This document shows, piece after piece, positions 25,967 through 34,330 of a stretch of 64,000 nucleotides of DNA (positions are counted from its first letter, which is position 1; each line of letters begins with the position of its first letter). The stretch spans positions 1-64,000 of the forward strand of contig NZ_UXAU01000010.1 in NCBI RefSeq assembly GCF_900609065.1. Direction: 5' to 3'. The DNA is from Arthrobacter ulcerisalmonis (GTDB lineage Bacteria > Actinomycetota > Actinomycetes > Actinomycetales > Micrococcaceae). A program made the translations under genes and the position numbers. The notes beneath the pieces are model-generated. The model searched no databases and was not told where the DNA came from. It worked only from the letters and a program-made list of their open reading frames with translations.

Positions 25967-27442
25967 CTACTGAACTGTGGCCGTCAATCGGGCCACGTTG
26001 TCGACGTAGCGAGCTGCTAGCGGACGATTGACCCAAGCGTCGAGCTGGAGCTCTTTGGAAATGCCCCGGTACGTGTCCTCGACGGCCCGCATCTTGGCCA
26101 CCATGTCGGCGCCCAGTAGCATGACGGAAACTTCCATGTTCAGCGAGAAGGAGCGCATGTCCATATTGCTGGAGCCCAAGACCGCAACCTCCTCGTCAAT
26201 GGTGAAATGCTTCGCGTGCAGGACCAGCGGCGCCTTGTACAAGTAGATGCGTACCCCTGCTGACAGCAGCGCCTCGTAGTACGACCGTTGCGCATGATGC
26301 ACTAGGAACTGGTCTCCCTTTTCTGAGACGAAGAGTTCCACATCCACCCCGCGTTGCGCGGCGGTCGTGATCGCGTAGAGCAGGGAGTCGTCAGGGACAA
26401 AGTAGGGGCTGCAGATGGAGATTCGACGCTGCGCCGAGTAGATCAACGTGTTGAAGAGCCGCAGATTGTTTTCCGTGATGAACCCGGGCCCGCTGGGCAC
26501 CACCTGGGCTGTGATGGCGCCTGGAGTGATGTTCGGTGGCAGCTGCAACTGGTCTTCAAGGGACTCGTCTGTCTCGCTCAACCAGTCAGTAGCGAACACC
26601 ACGTTGAGGGTCGTGACCACAGGTCCTCGCAGGCAAGCCATCAACTCAACCCACTCCCGGCCTGCCTTGCGGTGCCGTGGGTTGTTATATGAGGGTTCGA
26701 TCAGGTTCTGTGACCCAGTGAAAGCCACTTCACCATCGATGACCAGGATCTTCCGGTGGTTCCGCAGGTCGGGGCGACGCCACTGGCCGTGGATGGGGAG
26801 CAGCGGCAACATCCGCCGCCACTGGATCTTTCCGCTCCGGAGCCTGGCCAACAGCGTCCGATACCCCTTGACGCGCAGCGTTCCAATGTGGTCGAAGAGG
26901 AGCCGGACAGCGACGCCACGCTCTGCAGCTTCCTCAAGCGCAGTGAGCAGCGGATCAGTGATGTGGTCCGAACTCATGATGTAGAACTCGGCGTTGACGA
27001 ACTTCTTGGCGTTCCGGACAGCGTCGGTCATGGCTGCAATAGAGTCCGGGTAGCCGGGAATGAGGTCCACAGAGTTGCCGTCCACCATGGGCAGGGATCC
27101 CAGCCGCCGGTTAAGTTCGCCTGCCGACTTCACCCATTCCGGACCCTCGAAGTGACTCTCCGCGGCCGCCAGCGAAGACAAACCAGCACGGACTCGCTCG
27201 TTGACGTCCTGCTGCTGCTCGCGGCGGCGACTAGACAATTTGAAGTTACCAAAGAGCAGAAACAGCACGATGCCCACGAAGGGGATGAAGAAGATTCCCA
27301 GCAGCCACGCCATGGCGGTGGTAGGGCGCCGGTTGCCCGGGATGATGCCAATGGCCAGGACTCGGATGGCAAAATCGGCTACGGCTAGAACGGTCACTAC
27401 CCACGCTGGCGCAGTGCCGGCTAGCGAAAATGGCCACAACAC
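25967..27442 (-). CDS. cls: Cardiolipin synthase
   Basis: Joins two phosphatidylglycerols (or PG and CDP-diacylglycerol) to make cardiolipin at the membrane. The 491-residue phospholipase-D superfamily protein has two N-terminal membrane segments (about 10-30 and 38-60, with PGNRRPTTAMAWLLGIFFIPFVG). Two HKD motifs follow: HRKILVIDGEVAFTGSQNL near 230 and HAKHFTIDEEVAVLGSSNMD near 408. Length fits bacterial ClsA. It lies convergent to pabB (9-nt gap) and divergent from pabC. Confidence 0.94.
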   Translation of the reverse strand: MLWPFSLAGTAPAWVVTVLAVADFAIRVLAIGIIPGNRRPTTAMAWLLGIFFIPFVGIVLFLLFGNFKLSSRRREQQQDVNERVRAGLSSLAAAESHFEGPEWVKSAGELNRRLGSLPMVDGNSVDLIPGYPDSIAAMTDAVRNAKKFVNAEFYIMSSDHITDPLLTALEEAAERGVAVRLLFDHIGTLRVKGYRTLLARLRSGKIQWRRMLPLLPIHGQWRRPDLRNHRKILVIDGEVAFTGSQNLIEPSYNNPRHRKAGREWVELMACLRGPVVTTLNVVFATDWLSETDESLEDQLQLPPNITPGAITAQVVPSGPGFITENNLRLFNTLIYSAQRRISICSPYFVPDDSLLYAITTAAQRGVDVELFVSEKGDQFLVHHAQRSYYEALLSAGVRIYLYKAPLVLHAKHFTIDEEVAVLGSSNMDMRSFSLNMEVSVMLLGADMVAKMRAVEDTYRGISKELQLDAWVNRPLAARYVDNVARLTATVQ

Positions 27443-27531
27443 GAGAACCCCCGGAAGACGAGCGCCCGACGGACGGATTCCGGCCGGCGTCAGCCCAGCT
27501 TATAGGCGCGGCCCCGCACTAAGCTGGAGCC

Positions 27532-28458
27532 ATGACCTCTCCTACCCCCGTGGTTCTTGTTTTCCTTGACCCTGCAGTGCCTGATGGCAGGCTGGCGGAC
27601 GCGTCCCAGCCACAGCTGATGGTTACGGATCAAGGAGCCACCCGGGGCGATGGAATCTTCGAAACGATGTTGGCCGTGGACGGCACCGTCCGGAAGATGC
27701 AGGCCCACCTGGATCGGCTAGCGGGCTCAGGCGAAGCCCTGGACCTAGCAGTTCCAGATGCCGACCAGTGGCGTCGGGCCATCGCCACCGGCTTGGAATC
27801 CCACACCTCGCAACACGGGCCACAGGGGCCAGGCCACGAACTCGTGGTCAAACTGGTCCTGACGCGGGGGCCAGAGGGCGCTGCCGGCCCCACCGCGTGG
27901 GTGCAAGTGTCTCCGGTGGGTGACATGGGCAAGCGCCAGCGGGAAGCGGGCATTGACGTGATCCTCCTTGATCGTGGGTATGACAGTGGAGCGGCAGAAC
28001 GGGCGCCGTGGCTCCTCATGGGCGCCAAGACCCTCTCCTACGCCGTCAATATGGCGGCCCTGCGCTATGCGCACGCTCAGGGTGCCGACGACGTCATTTT
28101 CTACTCCTCCGATGGTCGGGTCTTGGAGGGCCCCACGTCTACGGTGCTCCTTGCCCATGTGGAAAAGTCCGACGACGGCACCCAGACCAAGCGCCTCATC
28201 ACTCCGCAGTTGGATAGCGGCATCCTCGCAGGTACCTCGCAGGGGGCCCTATTCAAGGCAGCTAAAGCTGCCGGTTGGGAGCTCGGCTACGGTCCGCTGG
28301 AACCGCAGGACCTGTTAGACGCAGACGCCGTGTGGCTGATCTCCAGCGTGCGCCTGCTCGCCCCGGTCAACCGGATTGATGGTCAAGCTATCGGCACTCG
28401 CGCCACCCAAGCGGAACTCACCAAAGAGTTGACACAGCTTTTGGCCGGCACCGAGTAA
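27532..28458 (+). CDS. pabC: Aminodeoxychorismate lyase / class IV aminotransferase
   Basis: Releases pyruvate from 4-amino-4-deoxychorismate to give p-aminobenzoate for folate synthesis. The 308-residue fold-type IV PLP protein has MVTDQGATRGDGIFETMLAVDG near residues 27-48, the catalytic lysine in MGAKTLSYAVNMAALRYAH (Lys near 166), and GRVLEGPTSTVLLAH. Branched-chain or D-amino-acid aminotransferase is the alternative, but nearby pabB favours PabC. It is divergent from cls, with 89 nt between them. Confidence 0.85.
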   Translation: MTSPTPVVLVFLDPAVPDGRLADASQPQLMVTDQGATRGDGIFETMLAVDGTVRKMQAHLDRLAGSGEALDLAVPDADQWRRAIATGLESHTSQHGPQGPGHELVVKLVLTRGPEGAAGPTAWVQVSPVGDMGKRQREAGIDVILLDRGYDSGAAERAPWLLMGAKTLSYAVNMAALRYAHAQGADDVIFYSSDGRVLEGPTSTVLLAHVEKSDDGTQTKRLITPQLDSGILAGTSQGALFKAAKAAGWELGYGPLEPQDLLDADAVWLISSVRLLAPVNRIDGQAIGTRATQAELTKELTQLLAGTE

Positions 28459-28462
28459 GGCC

Positions 28463-29164
28463 TCACTCCGCAGCATGCGCTGACAACTGCACTTCAAGCC
28501 CCGTCAGCAGAATCGCCAGCCCCTGATCCAATTCAGCAACGCCGTCATAGTCCGCCAGGTCGGCCGCCATGGCGCGAAGCCGCGGAAACTCCTTAGCCGG
28601 TAAGCGGTGCAGGCCCAGCCGCAGAAGGGCCTCGTTTTCGTCCACGTCAACCACGAACTCCTGCAGTTCGTTCAAGATGTGACCATAGAGGTAGCCGTAG
28701 TAGGCCCGGTAGACGTGCAAAGCCTGTGCTGGAGCAAATCCTGCCTCAATCAGCAGGTCCAGAATCTGTTCCAGGGGGCGCAGGGTGCCGAGCGGCCGTA
28801 ACCCCAGCGGTGTGGACAGCGGCCGGGTCACCAGCAATGGCACCACGTTGGGATGCTCTAGGGCCAGCAGCCGCAGTCTGTGGGCGATGTCCCGGAGCTG
28901 GGCTTTCCAGTCGGATCCGCTTGCGGTGACTTCCAGCTGGTCCAGCACCAGCTCTAGGACGCCATCAAGCAGCGCCGAACGGTTCTGAGCGTACCGGTAA
29001 AGACTCATGGGATCCCTGCCAAGCTCTTGGCCAAGCTTTCGCATGGTCAAGGACTCCAACCCACCCGCATCCAGCAGGGCCAAGGCGGTGGTCAGCACCA
29101 GCTCGCGGCTGAGCCGCGCTTTCGGCTGGGTCGCATCGGCCTGGGGGGTTGTGGCGGGAGCCAT
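28463..29164 (-). CDS. TetR-family transcriptional regulator
   Basis: A 233-residue regulator. The N-terminal HTH (about 16-65) reads SRELVLTTALALLDAGGLESLTMRKLGQELGRDPMSLYRYAQNR, and the C-terminal ligand domain is helical and of the TetR_C type. ATG 29164 is preferred to the TTG at 29188. A TCTAC-AAC-GTAGA dyad at 29235-29247 lies 70 nt upstream with related half-sites on either side, so the gene probably represses itself. Target genes beyond itself are not evident. Confidence 0.91.
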   Translation of the reverse strand: MAPATTPQADATQPKARLSRELVLTTALALLDAGGLESLTMRKLGQELGRDPMSLYRYAQNRSALLDGVLELVLDQLEVTASGSDWKAQLRDIAHRLRLLALEHPNVVPLLVTRPLSTPLGLRPLGTLRPLEQILDLLIEAGFAPAQALHVYRAYYGYLYGHILNELQEFVVDVDENEALLRLGLHRLPAKEFPRLRAMAADLADYDGVAELDQGLAILLTGLEVQLSAHAAE

Positions 29165-29234
29165 GGAATCCGTTCTGAGTCGAGGCAAATGCTGGGCGAG
29201 CGGCGCTTGCCGGTTTGCCTATCTACGGGTAAAG

Positions 29235-29247
29235 TCTACAACGTAGA
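29235..29247. promoter_or_regulatory. Probable TetR operator
   Basis: TCTAC-AAC-GTAGA is a perfect 5-3-5 dyad upstream of the tetR gene. Extra copies of its halves lie close by: TATCTACG at 29219-29226 and AACGTAGA at 29291-29298. Clustered partial sites suggest cooperative binding. Confidence 0.5.
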
Positions 29248-29399
29248 TAGTTCCTATGCCTCGCAATACTAGCAAAAATTGTCAAGCATCAACGTAGACA
29301 TACAGCGGAACCACCTACCCTCTCCTGCTGAGTGCAAGCACTGAGGATCGCTGCTGTAGCCGAACGGCGGCATCACGCACCGAGCGAAGGGACGCCGTG

Positions 29400-29654
29400 A
29401 TGGCACATTCGCAGTTTGACACTTTCCTTGCCGAAGCCACCCAACGAGATACCGTCGCGGAAACCAGCCTGGACCGTGACCGCCTGTATGGGCTGTACAC
29501 CAGCTGGTGCTTCATCAACCAGCATGCGCCCGGACCCGAATCGAGCTTTTGGGCAGCCATGAAGGGTCGCGTGACGCCGGGCCGCAACGGTCTGCGCATG
29601 AAGGGCCCAGCGGCAACGAACTACATCATGGCCAGCTTCCCCGGCCTGGTCTAG
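29400..29654 (+). CDS. Hypothetical protein (84 aa)
   Basis: A small soluble protein of 84 residues containing DRDRLYGLYTSWCFINQHAPGPESSFWAAM near 25-54 and GLRMKGPAATNYIMASFPGLV at the end. The helix pattern and the basic, aromatic C-terminus loosely recall a winged-helix domain, but I do not recognise a family. AAGGGA lies 10 nt upstream of ATG 29400; a GTG at 29397 is adjacent. A clear rho-independent terminator at 29699-29745 follows, so it appears to be a single-gene transcript. Confidence 0.7.
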   Translation: MAHSQFDTFLAEATQRDTVAETSLDRDRLYGLYTSWCFINQHAPGPESSFWAAMKGRVTPGRNGLRMKGPAATNYIMASFPGLV

Positions 29655-29698
29655 CCACATCCCCGGCCACAACGCCGGACACGCCAGCAGTTCCCACG

Positions 29699-29745
29699 AA
29701 AGCCCGGCATCGGCCAGCTACCCCCAGCCGCCCGTGCCGGGCTTT
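29699..29745 (+). terminator. Rho-independent terminator
   Basis: AAAGCCCGGCA (29699-29709) pairs with TGCCGGGCTTT (29735-29745), an 11-bp stem with a 25-nt loop, ending in TTTT. It closes the 84-residue gene and isolates the SAM-IV leader that begins 100 nt later. Confidence 0.7.
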
Positions 29746-29844
29746 TGCATGCCCGGCAGACACCGCACGCGGCGGCGGACCTTCAATGACGGATCATGAC
29801 GGCGGCAATCCACGGTCGACGCCAGCAAGTGTTACGTTTTGCGT

Positions 29845-29925
29845 GAGTAATGAGTACCGGCTTCCAGCCCTGACTGGCCGGTCGGCAACCCTCCTTCCAC
29901 GGCGGGGTGCCTCAGGTGAATACTC
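29845..29925 (+). ncRNA. SAM-IV riboswitch
   Basis: The leader of DUF1737-rhodanese-metZ carries the SAM-IV hallmarks in order: an outer stem GAGTA (29845-29849) with TACTC (29921-29925), ATGAGT, a CCAG/CTGG hairpin, GGTCGGCAACCCTCC, and GGCGGGGTGCC followed by GGTGAA. This class, known from actinobacteria, binds S-adenosylmethionine and turns off sulfur-assimilation genes. About 50 nt separate it from the first start codon, so control may be at translation or transcription. Confidence 0.85.
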
Positions 29926-29974
29926 GGCATATCGAAAATCCTCGAGTTGCAAGCGTGAGAAAAGGAGATCCGTC

Positions 29975-30226
29975 GTGTCCGACGCACCCGAAATAAAACT
30001 GTCATACCGCCTCATCACCGGCCCTGATAACCGCGAGTTTTGTGAGCGGATCTCATCCGCCCTGGCAGACGGCTACATACTGCACGGGAACCCGGCAGCA
30101 ACTTTCAACGGGACAAGCGTCATCGTGGCGCAGGCGGTGGTGTTGCCTGCCGCGATCGCAGCGGCAGACGCTGCCGTGGCCACTGCCGTGGACAGCCTCG
30201 AGTTCGACGGCGAGGGCCACGCATGA
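29975..30226 (+). CDS. DUF1737 domain protein
   Basis: An 83-residue protein. Residues 9-45 match the DUF1737 pattern, LSYRLITGPDNREFCERISSALADGYILHGNPAATFNG, and the C-terminus is Ala-rich (VVLPAAIAAADAAVA). The function of DUF1737 is unknown. The GTG at 29975 is preceded by AAAGGAG. It is the first gene behind the SAM-IV riboswitch and overlaps the rhodanese start by 4 nt, so it is probably linked to sulfur or methionine metabolism here, by context only. Confidence 0.85.
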   Translation: MSDAPEIKLSYRLITGPDNREFCERISSALADGYILHGNPAATFNGTSVIVAQAVVLPAAIAAADAAVATAVDSLEFDGEGHA

Positions 30227-30633
30227 GTTACGCTGGCGACCTGGATCCCCACGCAGCGTGGGCCAAGCTGGAGCAGGGCGCCATCCTGGTGGATGTTCGC
30301 ACCGAAGCCGAGTGGGCCCACATTGGGATTCCTGACACGAAGGCCACCGAGAACGATCCCTTGTTCATCCAATGGACGTTGCCTGGCGGAGTCTCGAATC
30401 CGAACTTCCTCACGGACCTGCTGCAACAAGCGCCGGAAGCTGACGGAGCCGAACTGCTTTTCCTTTGCCGGTCCGGCCAGCGCTCCATCGCGGCAGCTAC
30501 CGCAGCAACGCAGGCCGGATTCACCGCCTACAACGTACTCGAGGGCTTCGAGGGCGAACCCGATCGCTATGGCGAACGAAGCGTCAATGGGTGGAAGAAC
30601 CGAGGCCTGCCCACCAACCTGGGCATCGGCTAG
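30223..30633 (+). CDS. Rhodanese-domain sulfurtransferase
   Basis: A 136-residue single-domain rhodanese. The start of the fold is WAKLEQGAILVDVRTEAEWAHIGIPDTKA, and the active-site loop is LLFLCRSGQRSIAAA with the persulfide cysteine near residue 86. Rhodaneses carry sulfane sulfur to acceptors. The stop codon TAG is followed directly by the metZ ATG with no gap, so sulfur delivery to or from the MetZ reaction is a reasonable inference. It is part of the SAM-IV-controlled operon. Confidence 0.93.
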   Translation: MSYAGDLDPHAAWAKLEQGAILVDVRTEAEWAHIGIPDTKATENDPLFIQWTLPGGVSNPNFLTDLLQQAPEADGAELLFLCRSGQRSIAAATAATQAGFTAYNVLEGFEGEPDRYGERSVNGWKNRGLPTNLGIG

Positions 30634-31842
30634 ATGGGTTTCAACGACGCCGCCGCCGACTGGAACCCCGACACCCAGGCCGTCCGCGGTGGACTTGACC
30701 GCACGGCCTTCCAGGAAACCAGCGAAGCTGTCTTCCTGAACTCAGGGTTCGTCTATGAATCAGCGGCCGCGGCAGAACGCGCCTTCACGGGCGAAGATGA
30801 GCGCTTTGTCTACTCCCGGTACGGCAACCCCTCCGTGGCGACCTTCCAGGAGCGACTGCGCCTGCTGGAGGGAACCGAAGCGTGCTTTGCCACAGCGTCT
30901 GGAATGGCGGCAGTCTTCGCCGCGCTGGGCGCTTTGTTGGCAGCCGGCGACCGGGTAGTAGCGTCCCGATCCCTCTTCGGATCCTGCTTCGTCATCCTGA
31001 ACGAGATCCTGCCCCGCTGGGGTGTGGAAACAGTTTTTGTCGACGGACCGGACCTGGACCAGTGGCGCGAGGCCCTGTCGCAGCCCACCACGGCAGTCTT
31101 TTTCGAGTCGCCCTCAAACCCCATGCAGGAAATTGTTGATATCAGGGCCGTCAGCGACCTTGCCCATGCCGCCGGCGCAACGGTGGTGGTGGACAACGTC
31201 TTCGCCACCCCACTCCTGCAACGCTGCGGTAAGTTCGGCGCGGACGTGGTGGTGTACTCGGGAACCAAGCACATTGACGGCCAGGGCCGGGTGCTGGGGG
31301 GAGCCATCCTGGGGACCAAAGACTTCATCAACGGACCCGTGAAGCAACTCATGCGCCACACCGGACCTTCGCTGTCACCATTCAACGCCTGGGTGCTGAC
31401 CAAGGGGTTGGAGACTATGGCGTTGCGGGTGAACCATTCCTCAACAACCGCCCTGCGGATCGCCGAGTGGCTGGAGCAGCAACCCGCAGTCAACTGGGTA
31501 CGGTACCCGCTGCTCGCCTCGCACCCGCAACACGAACTTGCCGCCCGGCAGATGCGCGCCGGTGGGACAGTGCTGACGCTGGAGTTGGCCTCGGGACCCT
31601 CCGTGAGCGGTAAGGACGCAGCCTTCGCCCTGTTGGACGGCCTGCGCATCATCGACATTTCGAACAACCTCGGCGACTCGAAATCGTTGATTACGCACCC
31701 GGCCACCACGACCCACCGGGCCATGGGCCCGGAGGGTAGGGCCGCGATCGGCCTGAGTGACGGCGTCGTACGTCTTTCCGTTGGGCTAGAAGATCCCGAG
31801 GACCTGATCCGCGACCTGGAGCAGGCACTCAAGCAGATCTAG
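30634..31842 (+). CDS. metZ: O-succinylhomoserine sulfhydrylase
   Basis: Makes homocysteine from O-succinylhomoserine and sulfide in methionine synthesis (PLP enzyme, Cys/Met metabolism family). The 402-residue protein has the PLP lysine in VYSGTKHIDGQGRVLGG (Lys212), the NPSVATFQERLRLLEGTE motif near residue 66 and the C-terminal HPATTTHRAMGPEGRAAIGLSDGVVRLSVGLED. The wording HIDGQGR is characteristic of MetZ rather than MetB. It is the third gene of the SAM-IV operon. Acetylated substrate use cannot be excluded. Confidence 0.93.
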   Translation: MGFNDAAADWNPDTQAVRGGLDRTAFQETSEAVFLNSGFVYESAAAAERAFTGEDERFVYSRYGNPSVATFQERLRLLEGTEACFATASGMAAVFAALGALLAAGDRVVASRSLFGSCFVILNEILPRWGVETVFVDGPDLDQWREALSQPTTAVFFESPSNPMQEIVDIRAVSDLAHAAGATVVVDNVFATPLLQRCGKFGADVVVYSGTKHIDGQGRVLGGAILGTKDFINGPVKQLMRHTGPSLSPFNAWVLTKGLETMALRVNHSSTTALRIAEWLEQQPAVNWVRYPLLASHPQHELAARQMRAGGTVLTLELASGPSVSGKDAAFALLDGLRIIDISNNLGDSKSLITHPATTTHRAMGPEGRAAIGLSDGVVRLSVGLEDPEDLIRDLEQALKQI

Positions 31843-31851
31843 CCGCCCGCG

Positions 31852-33375
31852 TCAGTCTTGGAAGTATTCAATCTTGGCGCCGATGGTGTTCAGCCGCTCG
31901 GCCAGGTCCTCGTAGCCGCGCTCAATGACGTAGATATTGCGCAGCTCGGAGACACCGCGGGCGGCCAGCATGGCCAAAAGGAGGCAGGCTGCCGGTCGCA
32001 GCGCTGGCGGGCAGCCGACCTCCGCGGCGCGCCACTTGGTGGGCCCTTGGACGTAGATCCGGTGCGGGTCCAGCAATTGCACCTGCGCACCCAGCCGGTT
32101 TAGTTCGGTCAGGTAGATGGCCCGGTTTTCGTAGACCCAATCGTGGATCATCGTCTGGCCGGTAGCGTTGGCCGCGATGACTGCGAAGAACGGCAGGTTA
32201 TCGATGTTCAATCCCGGGAACGGCATCGGGTGGATTTTGTCCTCCGGCGCCTTGAGCTCCGAGGGCTTGGTGGTCACATCAACCAGCCGGGTCCGGCCGT
32301 TGCGGGCCATGTACTCCCCGGAAACTTCCAGCTGCTGCCCCATTTGGCCCAGGGTTGCCAGCTCGATTTCCATGAACTCAATGGGGACCCGCCGGACCGT
32401 GACCTCTGAGTTGGTGACGATCCCGGCGGTAATCAGGCTCATCGCTTCAATAGGGTCCTCGGACGGGAAGTATTCGATCTGGGCATCAATATGCGGGCGG
32501 CCGGTGATCCGCAGAGTGGTGGTGCCCACGCCGGCGATCACGACGCCGAGCATCTGCAGGTAGAAGCACAGGTCCTGCACCATGTAGTTAGGGCTGGCGT
32601 TCCGGATGACCGTGGTGCCGCGGCGGTGCGCAGCCGCCATGATGGCGTTCTCGGTGACAGTGTCCCCGCGTTCGCTGAGCACGAAGGACCTGTCGAGTGA
32701 ATCGGGTTCCGGCGCCTGGACACTGTAGAAACCGGCGGTTGCTTCGACCGACAAACCGTACTGGCGCAGCGCCTGCATATGCGGCTCCACCGTCCGGGTG
32801 CCAAGGTCGCAACCACCGGCGTAGGGCAGTCGGTACTCGTTGGCCTCATCCAACAGCGGGCCAAGCAGCATGATGACGCTGCGGGTGCGGCGGGCAGCCT
32901 CAACGTCCATGGCGTCCAGGTTGAGGACCGCTGGCCGGCGAAGCTGCAGGTCAGTGTCGTTCAGCCACGTGCATTCGACGCCGATGCTCGTGAGCACCTC
33001 GACAATCCGGTTGACTTCCTCGATCCGGGCCAGCCGCCGGAGCACGGTGGTCCCACGGTTGATGAGGCTAGCGCACAGTAGGGCCACGCCAGCGTTCTTG
33101 CTGCTGTTGACATCGACAGCGCCGGACAGGGTCCTGCCGCCTTCAACCCGGAGGTGCGTCATGGGCTGCCTGCCAACATTGACAATGCTGCGCTCGAAGA
33201 TGGTTTCCAGCCGCTGGATCATCTTCAGGCTGAGGTTTTGTTTGCCCTGCTCCATCCGGGCAACGGCACTCTGGCTGGTACCCAGCTCAGTGGCCAACTG
33301 GCCCTGCGTCCAGCCCTTCTCGCTGCGGGCATCCCGCAACATGGCAGCAACGTGTTCAACGGTCTCCTGAGTCAT
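31852..33375 (-). CDS. XRE helix-turn-helix fused to a MurA-like enolpyruvyl transferase
   Basis: A 507-residue fusion. Residues 8-60 are an XRE HTH: LRDARSEKGWTQGQLATELGTSQSAVARMEQGK. Residues about 75-507 are the two-domain EPSP/MurA fold that transfers enolpyruvate to UDP-GlcNAc in peptidoglycan synthesis. Catalytic residues are kept: Lys93 in VNSSKNAG and Cys189 in AGGCDLGTRTVEPHM (the fosfomycin target). Whether it acts as enzyme, regulator or both is unknown; another MurA probably exists elsewhere. Its stop is 10 nt from metZ, convergent. Confidence 0.9.
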   Translation of the reverse strand: MTQETVEHVAAMLRDARSEKGWTQGQLATELGTSQSAVARMEQGKQNLSLKMIQRLETIFERSIVNVGRQPMTHLRVEGGRTLSGAVDVNSSKNAGVALLCASLINRGTTVLRRLARIEEVNRIVEVLTSIGVECTWLNDTDLQLRRPAVLNLDAMDVEAARRTRSVIMLLGPLLDEANEYRLPYAGGCDLGTRTVEPHMQALRQYGLSVEATAGFYSVQAPEPDSLDRSFVLSERGDTVTENAIMAAAHRRGTTVIRNASPNYMVQDLCFYLQMLGVVIAGVGTTTLRITGRPHIDAQIEYFPSEDPIEAMSLITAGIVTNSEVTVRRVPIEFMEIELATLGQMGQQLEVSGEYMARNGRTRLVDVTTKPSELKAPEDKIHPMPFPGLNIDNLPFFAVIAANATGQTMIHDWVYENRAIYLTELNRLGAQVQLLDPHRIYVQGPTKWRAAEVGCPPALRPAACLLLAMLAARGVSELRNIYVIERGYEDLAERLNTIGAKIEYFQD

Positions 33376-33382
33376 GCTCCGA

Positions 33383-33388
33383 AATATA
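33383..33388 (-). promoter_or_regulatory. Candidate leaderless -10 of the HTH-MurA gene
   Basis: On the minus strand TATATT (33388-33383) lies 7 nt before the ATG at 33375, the spacing expected for transcription beginning at the start codon. A GGAG in between is too close to act as a ribosome binding site. No clear -35 is visible. Confidence 0.4.
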
Positions 33389-33529
33389 TCATGAATGAGT
33401 TATTGGCCGACGAACTACGCGCCCAAGGCGGAGCGGATCGACCAAATCATGCTTGATTGCGGAGCAGAGTACCCGGACCATGGGATACGGCTGGGCATGC
33501 AAGGTTCCGTAGCGCCCACACCGGCAGCG

Positions 33530-34330
33530 CTACTCCCCCAGCCACACCATATTCCATGTGCCAGCAGAAACCGCGGCGGTCACTGCTGCCGCCGCAATCA
33601 GCAGCCCGCCCGCCACCACCCAGACGTCCAGCACACTGTAGGTGGATACCCGCGCCCACGTGCGCTGGCCGCCGCCGAAGCCGCGGGCCTCCATGGTCAC
33701 CGCGAGCCGAGACGCACGTCGGATGGCCTGGACCAAGAGGCCGAAACTTTGGCCCAGGGTGGCCTTGATCCGTTGCGGTACGCTGCCGCGCGAGCCCACG
33801 CCGCGGGCGCGGCGGGCCATTCCGATGGTCTGCCACTCCTCGGCCATCAATCCCACCAGTCGCATGGCCGCCAAGGTGCCCAGTACAAAACGGTGCGGTA
33901 GCCGGGCCTTCTGCGCCAGGGCGTCTGCTAGATCCGTCGGATCCGTGCAGCTCATCAGCAGCACTGCGGGGAGCGCGATCGCCAGGCCGCGGAGGAAGAA
34001 CCCGGCGCCGGTCTCGAGTGAGCCCTCGCTCATGGTCCAAATCCCGACGTCGAGCAGCGTCCGCCCGCTGTCTGCCGCCAATATTGAGGTGCTCCAGCCG
34101 CCAATGGCTGCTGCGATGATCAGCGGCCAGCCGCGCTGCCACAAAAGTGCCAAGGTGAGGCCAGCCAGCGGAAACAATAGCAACTCGAAGACCAGCGCCA
34201 CCGAGGCGGAGACCCAGTCGATGGACAGTGCCAGCACCAGGGTGATCAGAAAGACGGCGGCGAATTTGCTGAGCGGATTGGCCCGGGTGAGAAGAGCTTG
34301 GCTGCCGCGCAGGTTCAGTTCCTGCCTCAT
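33530..34330 (-). CDS. ykoC: ECF transporter T component (YkoC-like)
   Basis: The 266-residue energy-coupling transmembrane protein of a CbiQ/EcfT family transporter. It has five or six hydrophobic segments and the coupling-helix motif ARRARGVGSRGSVPQRIKATLG (about residues 190-211), whose Ala-Arg-Gly triads dock on the ATPase. It starts 4 nt inside the ATPase gene's end. A cobalt role is unlikely because the operon has a TPP riboswitch; thiamine or hydroxymethylpyrimidine (HMP) uptake fits better. Confidence 0.88.
   Translation of the reverse strand: MRQELNLRGSQALLTRANPLSKFAAVFLITLVLALSIDWVSASVALVFELLLFPLAGLTLALLWQRGWPLIIAAAIGGWSTSILAADSGRTLLDVGIWTMSEGSLETGAGFFLRGLAIALPAVLLMSCTDPTDLADALAQKARLPHRFVLGTLAAMRLVGLMAEEWQTIGMARRARGVGSRGSVPQRIKATLGQSFGLLVQAIRRASRLAVTMEARGFGGGQRTWARVSTYSVLDVWVVAGGLLIAAAAVTAAVSAGTWNMVWLGE

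Noticed and set aside
30810-31832. 340-codon frame opposite metZ
   Set aside because: Ser/Arg-rich antisense translation with no family features; metZ is complete on the plus strand.
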